A stretch of DNA of 64,000 nt from Bacteroidales bacterium UBA6397 (GCA_002439875.1 DJQB01000016.1:1-64000); one strand, 5' to 3'; positions 8,532 to 18,136 are shown, numbered from the stretch's first letter. The notes: generated from the sequence alone by a model not told the origin. Made by a program: numbers and translations.

Positions 8532-9404
8532 ATGAAAATTAAAATGAAAATGATAAAAACCTTCTTCACTGCGCTGACAGTCGCACTGACGTTCGGAGCC
8601 ATAGTTTCGGCTCAAGAGTATAAAGGGTCGGAATTGGTGCCGGAATTTGTGTGCGACCTCGGAAAATTAACACCGGAGAATGTCAAGGTCAAGGGGTCGA
8701 CACAGGGATTCGCAATCTGGGGAAAATACGGTTTCGTGCTCCACGACAAAGGGCAGTGCGTCATTATCAATTTGAAAAAGAACAAGTTCGTGTCTACATT
8801 TATGTTGGATGGGAACACATCGCACTGCAACAACGCTTCATTCGGGATCGAGAGAGGCACGAAGTTCCCGCTTCTCTATGTCTCCGCATGCAAAGGAGAT
8901 CATTGCTGCTACGTGACGGACATCACTTTGGAGGGAAGCAGGATTGTGCAGAAGCTTTTCTACTCTGGTGAAGGATATCCGAGATCCTACGACTGGTTCA
9001 TTGACCGCAAGAACAAGCTCATCTACACCTACGGATCCTACGGAGAGATGACCAAACTCGTCAAGAAATTCAGGTTGCCGAGACTGGCGGACTCAGACAA
9101 GAACGGAGAGGTCCATCTGACTCAGAACGACGTTCTGGACGAATTTGTCGTGGAAGGAATAAACATCTACCAAGGCAGCGTCATTGACGGACATTATGCC
9201 TATCTCGGGGATGGGTACCCACCTCATGACAGGATGCTGCACGTGCTTGACATGGACTCAAAGATAATTGTCGGCAGCGTGAATCTTAACGGCCTGCATC
9301 ATGAACCTGAGGGTGTGGATGTCAAAGGGAAGTGGCTATACATGGCCATGCATGTGAGCAAACAGCCACGCAACGGAGTGATCTACAGATTTCGAATAAG
9401 GTAG
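8532..9404 (+). CDS. Secreted propeller-like protein of unknown function
   Basis: A 290-residue protein with a cleavable signal peptide ending near IVSA-QEY. The body has recurring beta-strand segments with Trp/Gly/Asp turns (TQGFAIWGKYGFVLHD, HCNNASFGIE, YDWFIDRKNKLIYTYG, GLHHEPEGVDVKGKWLYMA). This suggests a beta-propeller and resembles proteins loosely annotated as teichoic-acid-biosynthesis protein C or helveticin J-like. I cannot assign an activity. Three in-frame ATGs (8532, 8544, 8550) lie before the signal peptide; 8544 or 8550 would give a more typical signal. It follows the phosphoesterase-fold gene by 81 bp in the same orientation. Confidence 0.7.
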   Translation: MKIKMKMIKTFFTALTVALTFGAIVSAQEYKGSELVPEFVCDLGKLTPENVKVKGSTQGFAIWGKYGFVLHDKGQCVIINLKKNKFVSTFMLDGNTSHCNNASFGIERGTKFPLLYVSACKGDHCCYVTDITLEGSRIVQKLFYSGEGYPRSYDWFIDRKNKLIYTYGSYGEMTKLVKKFRLPRLADSDKNGEVHLTQNDVLDEFVVEGINIYQGSVIDGHYAYLGDGYPPHDRMLHVLDMDSKIIVGSVNLNGLHHEPEGVDVKGKWLYMAMHVSKQPRNGVIYRFRIR

Positions 9405-9573
9405 CAATCATTAATGTAGAATAAGCCTATAAAACTGAGAATCAGCTGTGTCTCGGATGTCGGATGCATTCGGGACAACGTCACAGCCATCGTGGCGGAT
9501 GTCTCATAAGCAAATTCACTGGCAACAACTTCTTAATAAGGTTATTCATTAGGAATAAAATAATGACAACGAT

Positions 9574-10212
9574 ATGGCAATACGTTTAAAACCAAGAAAG
9601 ACAGAATCCAATCTTTTCTGCTGCAGCAAATGGTGGGGCAACCCGGACCTGCCGCCTCATGCTGAGTTCCCGATGATGAAGATCACGGAAGAGGACGGAA
9701 CGGAGGGAGAATATCCCCTCACATTTATCTGCCAGGTTGACTGCGAGGACATCGCGCCCTTCGACAAGGAAGGGCTTCTTCCGCACGAGGGGATGCTCTA
9801 TTTCTTCGCTGCTATTGATGAGTTCATCGGCTACGACTCTCCTGAGCATTTTCCGCTCGGTCGGTGGCCGAAGAAGGCGGTCAAGGTCAAGTACGCCAAG
9901 CAGGTCAGCATGGAGACCTTCACTTCGTGCATCCTTGTGGACGATGATGATCAGGAACTCGCCGAGCCGGCGATGGCCATTGACTTCACCGAGTGCGAGG
10001 ATGTTGCCGACGGCTTCAAACTTCTCGGCCGACCGTATTTCGAGGAGATACGGGACGAGTTTCCCGACTCTGTCAACCTTCTCCAACTCGATGAGACTGA
10101 CGATTTTGAGATGCGTTTCCACGACTCCGGCAACTTCAACATCCTGATGAGCAAGGCCGACCTCGGTTTCCAAAACTGGAGCCACGCCTTCGGCTTTCTG
10201 CATTCGCTGTAA
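9574..10212 (+). CDS. DUF1963 (YwqG-like) protein
   Basis: A cytoplasmic protein of 212 residues resembling the DUF1963/YwqG family, whose role is not established. The family pattern is visible: SKWWGNPDLPPHAEFPMM near the N terminus, then PLTFICQVDCEDIAPFD, HEGMLYFFA, and a late VNLLQLDE segment followed by a Gly/Asn-rich end. No signal peptide or membrane segment is present. It is flanked by non-coding gaps of about 170 and 316 bp, so it is probably transcribed alone. Genes of this family often lie among stress or accessory genes, as here before two GNAT genes. Confidence 0.75.
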   Translation: MAIRLKPRKTESNLFCCSKWWGNPDLPPHAEFPMMKITEEDGTEGEYPLTFICQVDCEDIAPFDKEGLLPHEGMLYFFAAIDEFIGYDSPEHFPLGRWPKKAVKVKYAKQVSMETFTSCILVDDDDQELAEPAMAIDFTECEDVADGFKLLGRPYFEEIRDEFPDSVNLLQLDETDDFEMRFHDSGNFNILMSKADLGFQNWSHAFGFLHSL

Positions 10213-10528
10213 TTCTGCGGCAGGGTTGCAGTGATGGAAAGACCAGGTTTGAAGATCTTAGAACCGGGGACGAACCAACCGATGGTTCAAAAGTCTTGCT
10301 GAAATTGGATTCTTTTACTCAACATTTTTGCTCATATTATTCGTAATGCCCGGAAGTAAAGTACTCCACGATCAGACCCTTCAAGTCTTCTGAACGGATA
10401 AACTTCCACGGAATAGAGAAGCTGTCTTTTATATTATATGTCCTTTCAAAAACTTACTCATAGTTATGCAACCGGCGTAAAAATCGCTGTTATTTATGTA
10501 AGTTTGTCGTGAACAGAAAAACAAAGCT
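10213..10528. other. Intergenic region with a GNAT promoter and a possible gene remnant
   Basis: 316 bp without a convincing gene. The right end holds a promoter box (10499-10506). On the minus strand, about 10337-10450 reads as 36 open codons (SIPWKFIRSEDLKGLIVEYF and onwards) with protein-like composition but no start codon; it may be the tail of a deleted gene. Nothing else stands out. Confidence 0.4.
10499..10506 (+). promoter_or_regulatory. Bacteroidetes -7 promoter box for the GNAT gene
   Basis: TAAGTTTG, an exact TAnnTTTG match, 22 bp before the ATG of the GNAT gene at 10529. Confidence 0.55.
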
Positions 10529-11098
10529 ATGCACAGGATCGAGATAAAGAGTCCGGGGAATGATCGGTACGAGAAGTTTCAGAGGCTGTACGTAAGCAGT
10601 TTCCCGATTTTCGAGCAAAGGACGGAGAGCCAGCAGAACTATGCCTTCGAGAGTACCCAGTACCATCTTTTCGAATATTGGGACGGAGACATTTTTGTCG
10701 GATTCATCTCTTGTTGGGAGTTTGGCAGCCAGATCTACATCGAGCATCTTGCAGTTGACACAACGCTGAGGGGAAAGGGTTACGGCTCACGAATGCTTGA
10801 CTCTTTCGTCGCCTCGTCACCGAAAACCGTCATTCTTGAGATAGACCCGATCGTGGACGACATCTCAAGGGCCAGGCTGAGATTCTACGAAAGATGCGGA
10901 TTCCGGCAGAACGGGTTCCGGCACAGGCACCCAGCCTACCGTCAAGGCTATCAGCATCACCCGCTTGTCGTTCTGTCCTCCGGACGGCAGATAACTCCAG
11001 ACGAGTACGAGGATTTTTCCCGGAATCTGAAAGAAATCGTTATGAAAACCCCATCCACGGGTGCGGAACAGCCATATTTGCACCCAGAAGGCCACTGA
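10529..11098 (+). CDS. GNAT family N-acetyltransferase
   Basis: Predicted cytoplasmic acetyl-CoA-dependent acetyltransferase of 189 residues. The GNAT core is clear: strand IYIEHLAVDTTLRGKGYGSRML, with the R-G-K-G-Y-G acetyl-CoA pyrophosphate loop at about 82-87, then VILEIDP and RARLRFYERCGFRQNG, the usual C-terminal half. The substrate cannot be inferred. A strong promoter box lies 22 bp upstream. The next gene, 62 bp downstream, also ends in a GNAT domain, so the two may form an acetyltransferase pair. Confidence 0.88.
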   Translation: MHRIEIKSPGNDRYEKFQRLYVSSFPIFEQRTESQQNYAFESTQYHLFEYWDGDIFVGFISCWEFGSQIYIEHLAVDTTLRGKGYGSRMLDSFVASSPKTVILEIDPIVDDISRARLRFYERCGFRQNGFRHRHPAYRQGYQHHPLVVLSSGRQITPDEYEDFSRNLKEIVMKTPSTGAEQPYLHPEGH

Positions 11099-11160
11099 TA
11101 ATCCATTCCGGGTGCAAAACAGGGCTTTTCGCATCAGGACACACAAAATATTCATAGATC

Positions 11161-12342
11161 ATGAGAACAATAAAGTACAAGACAAGCATTTCGCTTCTTA
11201 TCATACTGGCCTCGATTCTGCTGGTTCTTCTGTGTCTGCTTATCGTGCACACGTTCCGGACGGGAGAGGAGGCGACGGTGGGGATCTTCTCGCTCGCCGC
11301 GACCCTGATCGGCACCATATTCATAGCCATCGAGCTGAAGAACGGTTCGGAGGTCACGTGCAGCGAGATGCTGATCAACCTGAACAACTATTTCCACGAC
11401 AGCGACCGCCTTATGAAGGTCTATGAGGTGCTTGAGAACGGAGAGATCGAAGGAGACTACAGTTACGAGCGTTGGAAAGACGTCTCCAGCGTGGAGGTAG
11501 CCCAGTACTGCACATTCTTCGAGAACCTCTACCTTCTCTACCGCCACCACATCGCCAGCATTGACGATCTTGATGACCTGTTCGGTTACCGTTTCTTCCT
11601 GTTCATGAACAACCCTTACATCCAGGAGAACTACATCCTGCCGACATCTTCCTCCTATGTGCAGGTCTTCGAGTTGTACAAGATCTGGATCAGTCATCGC
11701 GAAAAGGAGAACAGCGGCGCCAACGGCTGGCAAAGGCACGTGCCGAGCCACCGGTTCATGTTCCCGGAAAAGTACCTGAAGAACAAGCTCTATCTGTTCG
11801 ACTACGGGACTTCTGAGTATAACAAAGTAATCTCCGCGCTTCCGGAGGGCTTCACGATGAAAAGGCTGGGGTTCGACAGTCTCAGTGCGGTGGAGAATCT
11901 TCAGCGGAAAGTGGTGGACGAGATGGAGAACAAGAATCTCTTCTATCCTCTCAGCCGAGAAGAACTGATTGAATCTATGCAGCTTGACTATATTTCGGGA
12001 ATATTTTCACCAGAGGGTCGTCTGGCGGCTTTCAGCGTCATCGTGAGCAACCGGAGCGGTGAGCGCAGCCTTGCCTCGGATCTTCACCTCAACCCTTCCG
12101 AGGTGTTCACCTTCGACGCCGTGGCTGTGGCCAATGAATATCGTGGCCGAGGTTTCCAGCGCAGGTTCATCGGTTGGTCCATCGGACTGGCCAAAAGCAC
12201 AGGAATCAAGCACATCGTCGCCACCGTGGATCCGCAGAACATCCCGAGCGAGCGCAACTTCCTCGCCCTGGGCTTTCATGTCGCCGAGACCAAGACCAAG
12301 TACACCGGCCTCACCCGCGACATCCTCCGACTGGACTTCTAA
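11161..12342 (+). CDS. Membrane-anchored protein with C-terminal GNAT domain
   Basis: A 393-residue fusion. Two hydrophobic helices lie at about 9-31 and 40-58, then an acidic and aromatic helical segment to about 190 of a kind often found in membrane-bound sensor-like proteins of unknown function. Residues of about 205-393 are a GNAT acetyltransferase domain with FTFDAVAVANEYRGRGFQRR (Arg-Gly-Arg-Gly acetyl-CoA loop), VATVDPQNIPSERNFLALGF and a final TRDILRLDF. The acetyltransferase therefore probably works on the cytoplasmic face of the inner membrane. It follows another GNAT gene by 62 bp. The substrate is unknown; the N-terminal domain could tether or regulate the enzyme. Confidence 0.75.
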   Translation: MRTIKYKTSISLLIILASILLVLLCLLIVHTFRTGEEATVGIFSLAATLIGTIFIAIELKNGSEVTCSEMLINLNNYFHDSDRLMKVYEVLENGEIEGDYSYERWKDVSSVEVAQYCTFFENLYLLYRHHIASIDDLDDLFGYRFFLFMNNPYIQENYILPTSSSYVQVFELYKIWISHREKENSGANGWQRHVPSHRFMFPEKYLKNKLYLFDYGTSEYNKVISALPEGFTMKRLGFDSLSAVENLQRKVVDEMENKNLFYPLSREELIESMQLDYISGIFSPEGRLAAFSVIVSNRSGERSLASDLHLNPSEVFTFDAVAVANEYRGRGFQRRFIGWSIGLAKSTGIKHIVATVDPQNIPSERNFLALGFHVAETKTKYTGLTRDILRLDF

Positions 12343-12475
12343 TATTTTTCAAACGACATTTCCCCACCTAAACGTTGTTCAATGCAGCCAATTGGAGTTC
12401 TTGAACGACAAAAATGCCTTAAAGTGTCGTAGATGGTAATCGGAAATCCCTTTCTGCATATTCATAGGTTTTTTG

Positions 12476-12510
12476 TAAATTTGTGGTCTTGCCTCCTCGG
12501 TAGAGGAGGC
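12476..12510 (+). promoter_or_regulatory. mutS promoter box and 5' leader hairpin
   Basis: TAAATTTG (12476-12483) matches TAnnTTTG exactly. Transcription from it should start near 12490, where a perfect 8-bp hairpin begins (GCCTCCTC, loop GGTA, GAGGAGGC; 12491-12510). The mutS mRNA would thus start with a stem-loop, which can protect an RNA end. Confidence 0.55.
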
Positions 12511-12548
12511 GTCTGAATTCATATTTTAGGCAAACATAAGACATTGAT

Positions 12549-15194
12549 ATGGCGAAAGGTAAGACACCGGAGGACACTCCGCTGATCAAACAGTTTTTCT
12601 CTGTGAAGGCACATCATCCGGAAGCGGTGCTGCTTTACAGGGTCGGAGACTTCTACGAATCCTACTCCGATGACGCGGTGCTGGTCAGCAAGGTTCTGGG
12701 CATCGTCCAGACCAAGAAATCCAACGGAGACAAAGGCTACATCGAGATGGCCGGATTCCCGCACCATGCCTTGGATGTTTACCTTCCGAAACTCGTCCGG
12801 GCCGGCTACAAGGTGGCCGTCTGCGACCAGCTGGAGGATCCGAAATTAACCAAGAAACTCGTGAAACGTGGCGTGACCGAACTTGTCACACCCGGCGTGG
12901 CTTTCAGTGACCAACTGCTGGACCAAAAGGAGAACAACTTCCTCGCCGGCCTGACCTTCGACAAGAACCAGTGCGGAGCCGCTTTTCTGGATGTCTCCAC
13001 GGGGTCGTTCCAGGTGGCTCAGGGATCGCTGGACTACATCGGAACTCTGATCGCGTCCCTGAATCCCAAAGAGATTGTGGTACAGAAAGGCTACGAGAAA
13101 GGTGTCAAGGAAAAATACGGAGACAATCTCTACATCACCACAATCGATGAGTGGGCGTTCGTCTACGACGCCGCCGTAGAAAGGCTAAAGAAGCAGTTCG
13201 GTGTCGAGTCCCTCAAAGGCTTCGCCGTGGACAGTTTTCCTCTAGGAATATGCTCGGCAGGAGCGTTGATGGTCTATCTGGAGCAGACCCAGCATACAGG
13301 CCTTAAGAACATCTGCTCGATTTCCCGAATCGACGAGGACAAGTTCGTGTGGATGGACAAATTCACGATGAGGAACCTGGAGATATTCAATTCCTCCGTT
13401 GGCGGCGAAGGGGTGTCATTGGTCAGCGTCATCGACAAATGCTCGTCCCCGATGGGAGCGAGGCTTCTGCGTGGCTGGCTGGCAATGCCGATAATGGACA
13501 TCAAGGAGCTGAACAGTCGCTATGATGTCGTGCAGCACTTCCTTGAGGCTGGTGACGATCTTGACAAGGTTCAGGAATATGTCGGTGACATCGGAGATCT
13601 TGAGAGGATCATCTCAAGGGCGGCCGCAGGCAGGATCTCCCCCCGCGAGGTGATGCAGCTGGACCGTGGACTTTCGCGGATGGAGCCTATAGCCGCACTT
13701 TGCAAAGATCACGGAATCAAGGCTTTGGACACGCTCATCAGCAAAATGAAGAACTGCTCGAAACTGCTTGGGAAGATTTCCGCAACGATGACCGCCGAGC
13801 CAGCGGCAGCCGTAGGGAAAGGCGAGGTCATAGCCCCCGGGGTCGACCCGGATCTGGACGAGCTGAGAAGCATCTCCTCAGGCGGCAAGGACTACCTTCT
13901 GAAACTCCAGCGATCCGAGGCCGAAAGGACAGGAATATCCTCGCTCAAAATCAGTTACAACAATGTCTTCGGCTACTTCATCGAAGTCCGCAATTCCTTC
14001 AAGGACCTTGTCCCGCCGGAATGGATCCGCAAGCAGACCCTTGTCAACGCCGAGCGTTACGTCACCCAGGAACTCAAGGAATATGAAGAGAAGATCCTCA
14101 GCGCTGAAGACCGAATCTACGCCCTTGAGACCAAGATTTACGGAGACCTGGTCGCCGAGATTCAGAGTAACATCCCGGCGATCCAGACCAACTGCCGCAT
14201 CATCGCCCGCCTGGACGTGCTGACCGGATTCGCCCAGCTTGCGAAGGACAACCACTACAACCGACCGGAGATGACCAAGGATCTGGCCCTTGACATCAAG
14301 GCCGGACGCCATCCTGTCATCGAGACGCTGATGCCCGCAGGTGAGGAATATGTTCCCAACGACATATTCCTTGACAACAAGAAGCAGCAGATCATCATCC
14401 TCACCGGTCCGAACATGGCCGGTAAGTCGGCCTTGCTGAGGCAGACGGCACTGATCGTCCTGCTGGCGCAGATCGGTTCGTTCGTGCCGGCGGACAGCGC
14501 TCGGATCGGGTATTTCGACAAGATATTCACAAGGGTCGGGGCCACCGACAACATCTCGCGTGGCGAGTCCACCTTCATGGTCGAGATGCTGGAGACCTCG
14601 ATGATCCTGCACAACCTCTCGGAGCGTTCCCTTGTGCTTCTGGACGAGATCGGCCGGGGCACCTCAACCTACGACGGAATGTCGATCGCCCGGGCGATAG
14701 TCGAATACATTCACGAATACGGTCACGGGGCAAAGACGCTCTTCGCCACTCACTATCACGAGCTTAACGACCTTGAGGAGATATATCCAAGGGTCAGGAA
14801 CTTCCACATCGCTGTGAAGGAGGTCGGCACTCAGGTGATCTTCCTGCGCAAGCTCAAGGAGGGCGGGACCGCGCACAGCTTCGGTATCCATGTCGCAAGG
14901 ATGGCCGGAATGCCAAAGGAGGTGATCCAGAGTGCCGAAAACACCCTCAAGGCTTTGGAAATGAACGATTCCCAACACCTTGTAAGTGCAAAGAAAGGTG
15001 AGATCAAGAAGCCGGTGCAGACCAAAGCCGGCACCCTTGAGAGTGACGGCAGCCTCCAGCTTTCGTTCTTCCAGCTGGACGACCCGACGCTCGAATCCCT
15101 GCGCGACAAACTCTCGGCAGTAGACCTCAACAGCATCACCCCTCTTCAGGCCTTCGACCTTCTCCGCTCGATGAAGGACGAGCTTGGGATATAG
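12549..15194 (+). CDS. mutS: DNA mismatch repair protein MutS
   Basis: Mismatch-recognition ATPase of DNA repair, 881 residues. The mismatch-reading Phe-x-Glu motif is intact in GDFYESY (F35, E37). The connector, lever and clamp regions follow. The ATPase domain has Walker A GPNMAGKS at 620-627 and Walker B with signature LLDEIGRGTSTYDG, then the helix-turn-helix dimer region (FATHYHELNDLEEIYPRV). The C-terminal tail LQLSFFQLDDP is typical of Bacteroidetes MutS. It has its own promoter with a leader hairpin. It converges with nhaA; the short gap between them is filled by palindromic repeats. Confidence 0.98.
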   Translation: MAKGKTPEDTPLIKQFFSVKAHHPEAVLLYRVGDFYESYSDDAVLVSKVLGIVQTKKSNGDKGYIEMAGFPHHALDVYLPKLVRAGYKVAVCDQLEDPKLTKKLVKRGVTELVTPGVAFSDQLLDQKENNFLAGLTFDKNQCGAAFLDVSTGSFQVAQGSLDYIGTLIASLNPKEIVVQKGYEKGVKEKYGDNLYITTIDEWAFVYDAAVERLKKQFGVESLKGFAVDSFPLGICSAGALMVYLEQTQHTGLKNICSISRIDEDKFVWMDKFTMRNLEIFNSSVGGEGVSLVSVIDKCSSPMGARLLRGWLAMPIMDIKELNSRYDVVQHFLEAGDDLDKVQEYVGDIGDLERIISRAAAGRISPREVMQLDRGLSRMEPIAALCKDHGIKALDTLISKMKNCSKLLGKISATMTAEPAAAVGKGEVIAPGVDPDLDELRSISSGGKDYLLKLQRSEAERTGISSLKISYNNVFGYFIEVRNSFKDLVPPEWIRKQTLVNAERYVTQELKEYEEKILSAEDRIYALETKIYGDLVAEIQSNIPAIQTNCRIIARLDVLTGFAQLAKDNHYNRPEMTKDLALDIKAGRHPVIETLMPAGEEYVPNDIFLDNKKQQIIILTGPNMAGKSALLRQTALIVLLAQIGSFVPADSARIGYFDKIFTRVGATDNISRGESTFMVEMLETSMILHNLSERSLVLLDEIGRGTSTYDGMSIARAIVEYIHEYGHGAKTLFATHYHELNDLEEIYPRVRNFHIAVKEVGTQVIFLRKLKEGGTAHSFGIHVARMAGMPKEVIQSAENTLKALEMNDSQHLVSAKKGEIKKPVQTKAGTLESDGSLQLSFFQLDDPTLESLRDKLSAVDLNSITPLQAFDLLRSMKDELGI

Positions 15195-15207
15195 TCGCCC
15201 ACTATCC

Positions 15208-15279
15208 GGTCACTTCGACAGGCTCAGTGACCGACGATAATGACCTTTTAGAGCCGTCGGTTGGTGAGCCTGCCGAACC
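15208..15279. repeat. Two palindromic REP-like repeats between mutS and nhaA
   Basis: 15208-15232 is a 25-bp palindrome (GGTCACTTCGAC...CTCAGTGACC). 15259-15279 is a diverged inverted copy (GGTTGGTGAGCC...CCGAACC). Both belong to the family seen again at 24.9, 45.4, 46.6, 52.8 and 53.8 kb. Between convergent genes they may act as a bidirectional terminator. Confidence 0.75.
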
Positions 15280-15294
15280 ATCAGACATCGGTCG

Positions 15295-16710
15295 CTAAGA
15301 AGCTTTTCTGGATTCTATGCCGTGGACGATGTTGATGAGGACGCTGCCGAGGATTCCGGCGCAGAGGGAGCCCATCAGCACGGCCACCTTGCCCATGTCT
15401 CGAAGACGGGCGGTGATCTCCGGAGCCTGGTCACCGAAGGATAGGGTGTCCACAAAGATGGACATCGTGAATCCTATTCCTCCAAGGCAGGCCACGGCAA
15501 TCAGCATGGTCCAAGAGGCCTTGGCCGGCATCTCTCCCACATGCAGTTTGACAGCGATGAAGCTGGCGATGGAGATTCCAAGAGGCTTGCCAAGAACAAG
15601 GCCAAGGAATATTCCCATGCTCACGCTGCCCAGAGCCTGATCGAACTGGAACACGTTGAAGTAGGACACATCCGGAATCTCGACACCAGCGTTGGCGAGG
15701 GCGAAGATCGGCATGATCAGGAAGTTGACCCAAGGGCCGAGGGCGTGTTCAAGACGGTAGCTCATTCCGATGGAATCCCTTGAGATGGCGGAAAGACGCC
15801 TCAGGCAATGCCTCTGCGGACCGTTAGGGAATTCGGCAGAGGAGGAGGCTATCCCATTATATTCATTGAGCCTGCGGATGTACTGGAGGCGCTTGCGGTG
15901 GAAGTAGGCCTCGTTGAACCGAGGGGTCATCGGCACAAGGAAAGCCATCACCACGCCTGACATCGTGGAGTGGATGCCGGCATAGTAGAAGAGCGACCAG
16001 ATCGCGATGGCGGGAACCAGGTAGAACCACCCCCGTTTCTCGCCTAACTTGTTCATTAGCAGCACTAAGGCAATCAGAACAAATGCAATGCTCAACAATC
16101 CGAAGTTGATCGTGCCACCATAGAACAAGGCGACAACCAAAATGGCGATGAGGTCATCAGCTATGGCAAGCGCGGTCAGGAGAACCTTCAGAGACACCGG
16201 CACACGATCTCCAAGAATGGACAGGATGCCGACAGCGAAGGCGATGTCCGTGGCTGTCGGTATACCCCAGCCAGAAGCGGCTGCCGAGCCATGGTTGATG
16301 GCTGTGAATATCAATGCCGGGGCCATCACTCCGCCAAACGCCGCGATCACCGGCATCATCGCCTTCTTGACGCTGGACAGTTCCCCGTTCTTCATTTCTC
16401 GCCTGATCTCCAGACCGACTGTGAAGAAGAAAACCGTCATCAGGATGTCATTGATGAAACTCTCGACAGTCATTCCGTCCGGGAAAAGAATTCCCTCATG
16501 TCCCGGAATATGGAACCTCAAGGAAACTTCGGTTTCCAAGACATTGTGGTAGAACTCTTTGGTGAACGGGAGGTTGGCCAGAAGCATCGCTACCACAACG
16601 CAGCAAAGAAGCAGGACACCCTGCGCCCACGGCTGCTGGGAGAACTGTTTTCTCCTATGATCAAAGTTTCTTATGCCTTTGGTCCAAGTGTAAATAGGAA
16701 TCAGGCTCAT
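15295..16710 (-). CDS. nhaA: Na+/H+ antiporter NhaA
   Basis: Inner-membrane sodium/proton antiporter that controls internal Na+ and pH. The 471-residue protein has about 12 hydrophobic helices, the paired aspartates of the ion site in ALAIADDLIAILVVALFYGG, and the family segments TVFFFTVGLEIRREM, GWGIPTATDIAFAVGIL and LGGIGFTMSIFVDTLSF. The loop in the middle (about 285-330) is longer than in E. coli NhaA, as is usual in Bacteroidetes. The ATG at 16710 (MSLIPIYTWTKGIRNFD) is preferred over an upstream in-frame start at 16761, which would add a poor N-terminal extension. Confidence 0.96.
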   Translation of the reverse strand: MSLIPIYTWTKGIRNFDHRRKQFSQQPWAQGVLLLCCVVVAMLLANLPFTKEFYHNVLETEVSLRFHIPGHEGILFPDGMTVESFINDILMTVFFFTVGLEIRREMKNGELSSVKKAMMPVIAAFGGVMAPALIFTAINHGSAAASGWGIPTATDIAFAVGILSILGDRVPVSLKVLLTALAIADDLIAILVVALFYGGTINFGLLSIAFVLIALVLLMNKLGEKRGWFYLVPAIAIWSLFYYAGIHSTMSGVVMAFLVPMTPRFNEAYFHRKRLQYIRRLNEYNGIASSSAEFPNGPQRHCLRRLSAISRDSIGMSYRLEHALGPWVNFLIMPIFALANAGVEIPDVSYFNVFQFDQALGSVSMGIFLGLVLGKPLGISIASFIAVKLHVGEMPAKASWTMLIAVACLGGIGFTMSIFVDTLSFGDQAPEITARLRDMGKVAVLMGSLCAGILGSVLINIVHGIESRKAS

Positions 16711-16788
16711 AGCGTTATTTTTTTGTGTTAAATATAATGAATAGGTCAGCGGAACTGCCAACCTATTCTTTAAAAATTATCTATGCGA

Positions 16789-18039
16789 TTATTCCCCGTA
16801 AAGATACCTATGCTGGGCGGGGGTCAGCGTGTCGATCGTGATCCCCCAATCCTTCAGTTTTCTGAAAGCCACCTCCCGATCAATGGACTCAGGCACGCAA
16901 TAGAGCATCTCCCCAAGATTCCTTGCAAGAACCATCCTGTTGTCGGCCAGATACTTGGCGCTCAGAGCCTGGATAGCGAAAGACATGTCCATGATCTCGG
17001 CAGGATGTCCGTCCCCGGCGGCCAGATTGACAAGGCGTCCCTCGGCTAAGACATAGACCTTACGACCGTTAGGGAGGTCATATTCCTGAATATTCTGTCT
17101 CGCAGGCTTCTCACTCACCGCAAGTTCCTTGAGCTGAGCGACATTCACCTCGCAGTCGAAGTGCCCGGCGTTGCAGCAGATCGCGCCGTCTTTCATTTTG
17201 AGGAAATGATCCTTTGTGATGACATCGTCGCAGCCGGTGACAGTCACGAATATGTCGCCCTCAGACGCGGCCTGAGCCATGCTCATGACCTGGAATCCGT
17301 CCATCACAGCCTCCATCGCCTTGATCGGATCGACCTCAGTGACAATAACTTTAGCCCCAAGTCCCTTGGCTCTCATCGCCACACCCTTGCCGCACCAACC
17401 GTAGCCGGCGACAACGACATATTTCCCGGCCACAATAAGGTTTGTGGTTCTGTTGATGCCGTCCCATACGGACTGGCCGGTGCCGTAGCGGTTGTCGAAG
17501 AAGTGCTTGCAGGCGGCGTTGTTCACAAGCATCATCGGAAACCTCAGCCTCTTCTCACGGTTCATAGCCTCAAGACGGAGGATTCCGGTCGTGGTCTCCT
17601 CGCAGCCCCCGATGACATTCGGGATGAGTTCCGGATAGTCATCGTGGATCATCGTGACGAGATCCCCACCGTCATCAATGATGATGTTCGGGCCGCACTC
17701 GATGACGCGCCTGATGCCGTGATCATATTCCTCAGGGGTCGCTCCATGGACAGCGAAGACGTTCAGCCCCTCATGCACAAGGGCCGCGGCCACATCGTCC
17801 TGAGTCGAGAGAGGGTTGCTCCCCGTAACGTACATCTCCGCCCCGCCTTCGGCAAGCACCTCGCAAAGATGCGCCGTCTTGGCCTCCAAATGCACGGAAA
17901 GGGCCACTTTCAGCCCCTTGAACGGCTTTGTCTCCTTAAACTCTTTCTCCAAACCTTCAAGCAGAGGCATGTGATGCCTTACCCATTCTATCTTCAGCTC
18001 TCCGCTTTCCCAGAGCTGAGGGTCACGTATCTCACTCAT
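16789..18039 (-). CDS. ahcY: Adenosylhomocysteinase (SAH hydrolase)
   Basis: Cytoplasmic NAD-dependent enzyme splitting S-adenosylhomocysteine into adenosine and homocysteine, so relieving product inhibition of methyltransferases. Visible motifs are LSVHLEAKTAHLCEVLAEGG, NNAACKHFFDNRYGTGQSVW with the catalytic Lys/Asp region, the NAD loop VVAGYGWCGKGVAMRAKG and the tail LTPAQHRYLYGE. I choose the ATG at 18039 (MSEIRDPQLWESG, 416 residues). Earlier in-frame starts at 18054 (ATG) and 18060 (TTG) would leave almost no leader after the promoter box at 18068-18075. Confidence 0.95.
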   Translation of the reverse strand: MSEIRDPQLWESGELKIEWVRHHMPLLEGLEKEFKETKPFKGLKVALSVHLEAKTAHLCEVLAEGGAEMYVTGSNPLSTQDDVAAALVHEGLNVFAVHGATPEEYDHGIRRVIECGPNIIIDDGGDLVTMIHDDYPELIPNVIGGCEETTTGILRLEAMNREKRLRFPMMLVNNAACKHFFDNRYGTGQSVWDGINRTTNLIVAGKYVVVAGYGWCGKGVAMRAKGLGAKVIVTEVDPIKAMEAVMDGFQVMSMAQAASEGDIFVTVTGCDDVITKDHFLKMKDGAICCNAGHFDCEVNVAQLKELAVSEKPARQNIQEYDLPNGRKVYVLAEGRLVNLAAGDGHPAEIMDMSFAIQALSAKYLADNRMVLARNLGEMLYCVPESIDREVAFRKLKDWGITIDTLTPAQHRYLYGE

Positions 18040-18067
18040 TTCTCTAAAAATCATTGTCAAAACATGG

Positions 18068-18075
18068 CAAAGATA
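18068..18075 (-). promoter_or_regulatory. -7 promoter box for ahcY
   Basis: The minus strand reads TATCTTTG (TAnnTTTG). Transcription would begin near 18061, giving a leader of about 22 bases before the ATG at 18039. Confidence 0.55.
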
Positions 18076-18136
18076 ACCATTTTATCCGTGCCTTTCGCCA
18101 CATCTTACTTTCTTTCACCAAATAGCGACCAAAAGA

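Noticed and set aside
10337..10450. Minus-strand stretch of about 36 open codons with protein-like composition
   Set aside because: No start codon, no family likeness and too short; mentioned only as a possible gene remnant.
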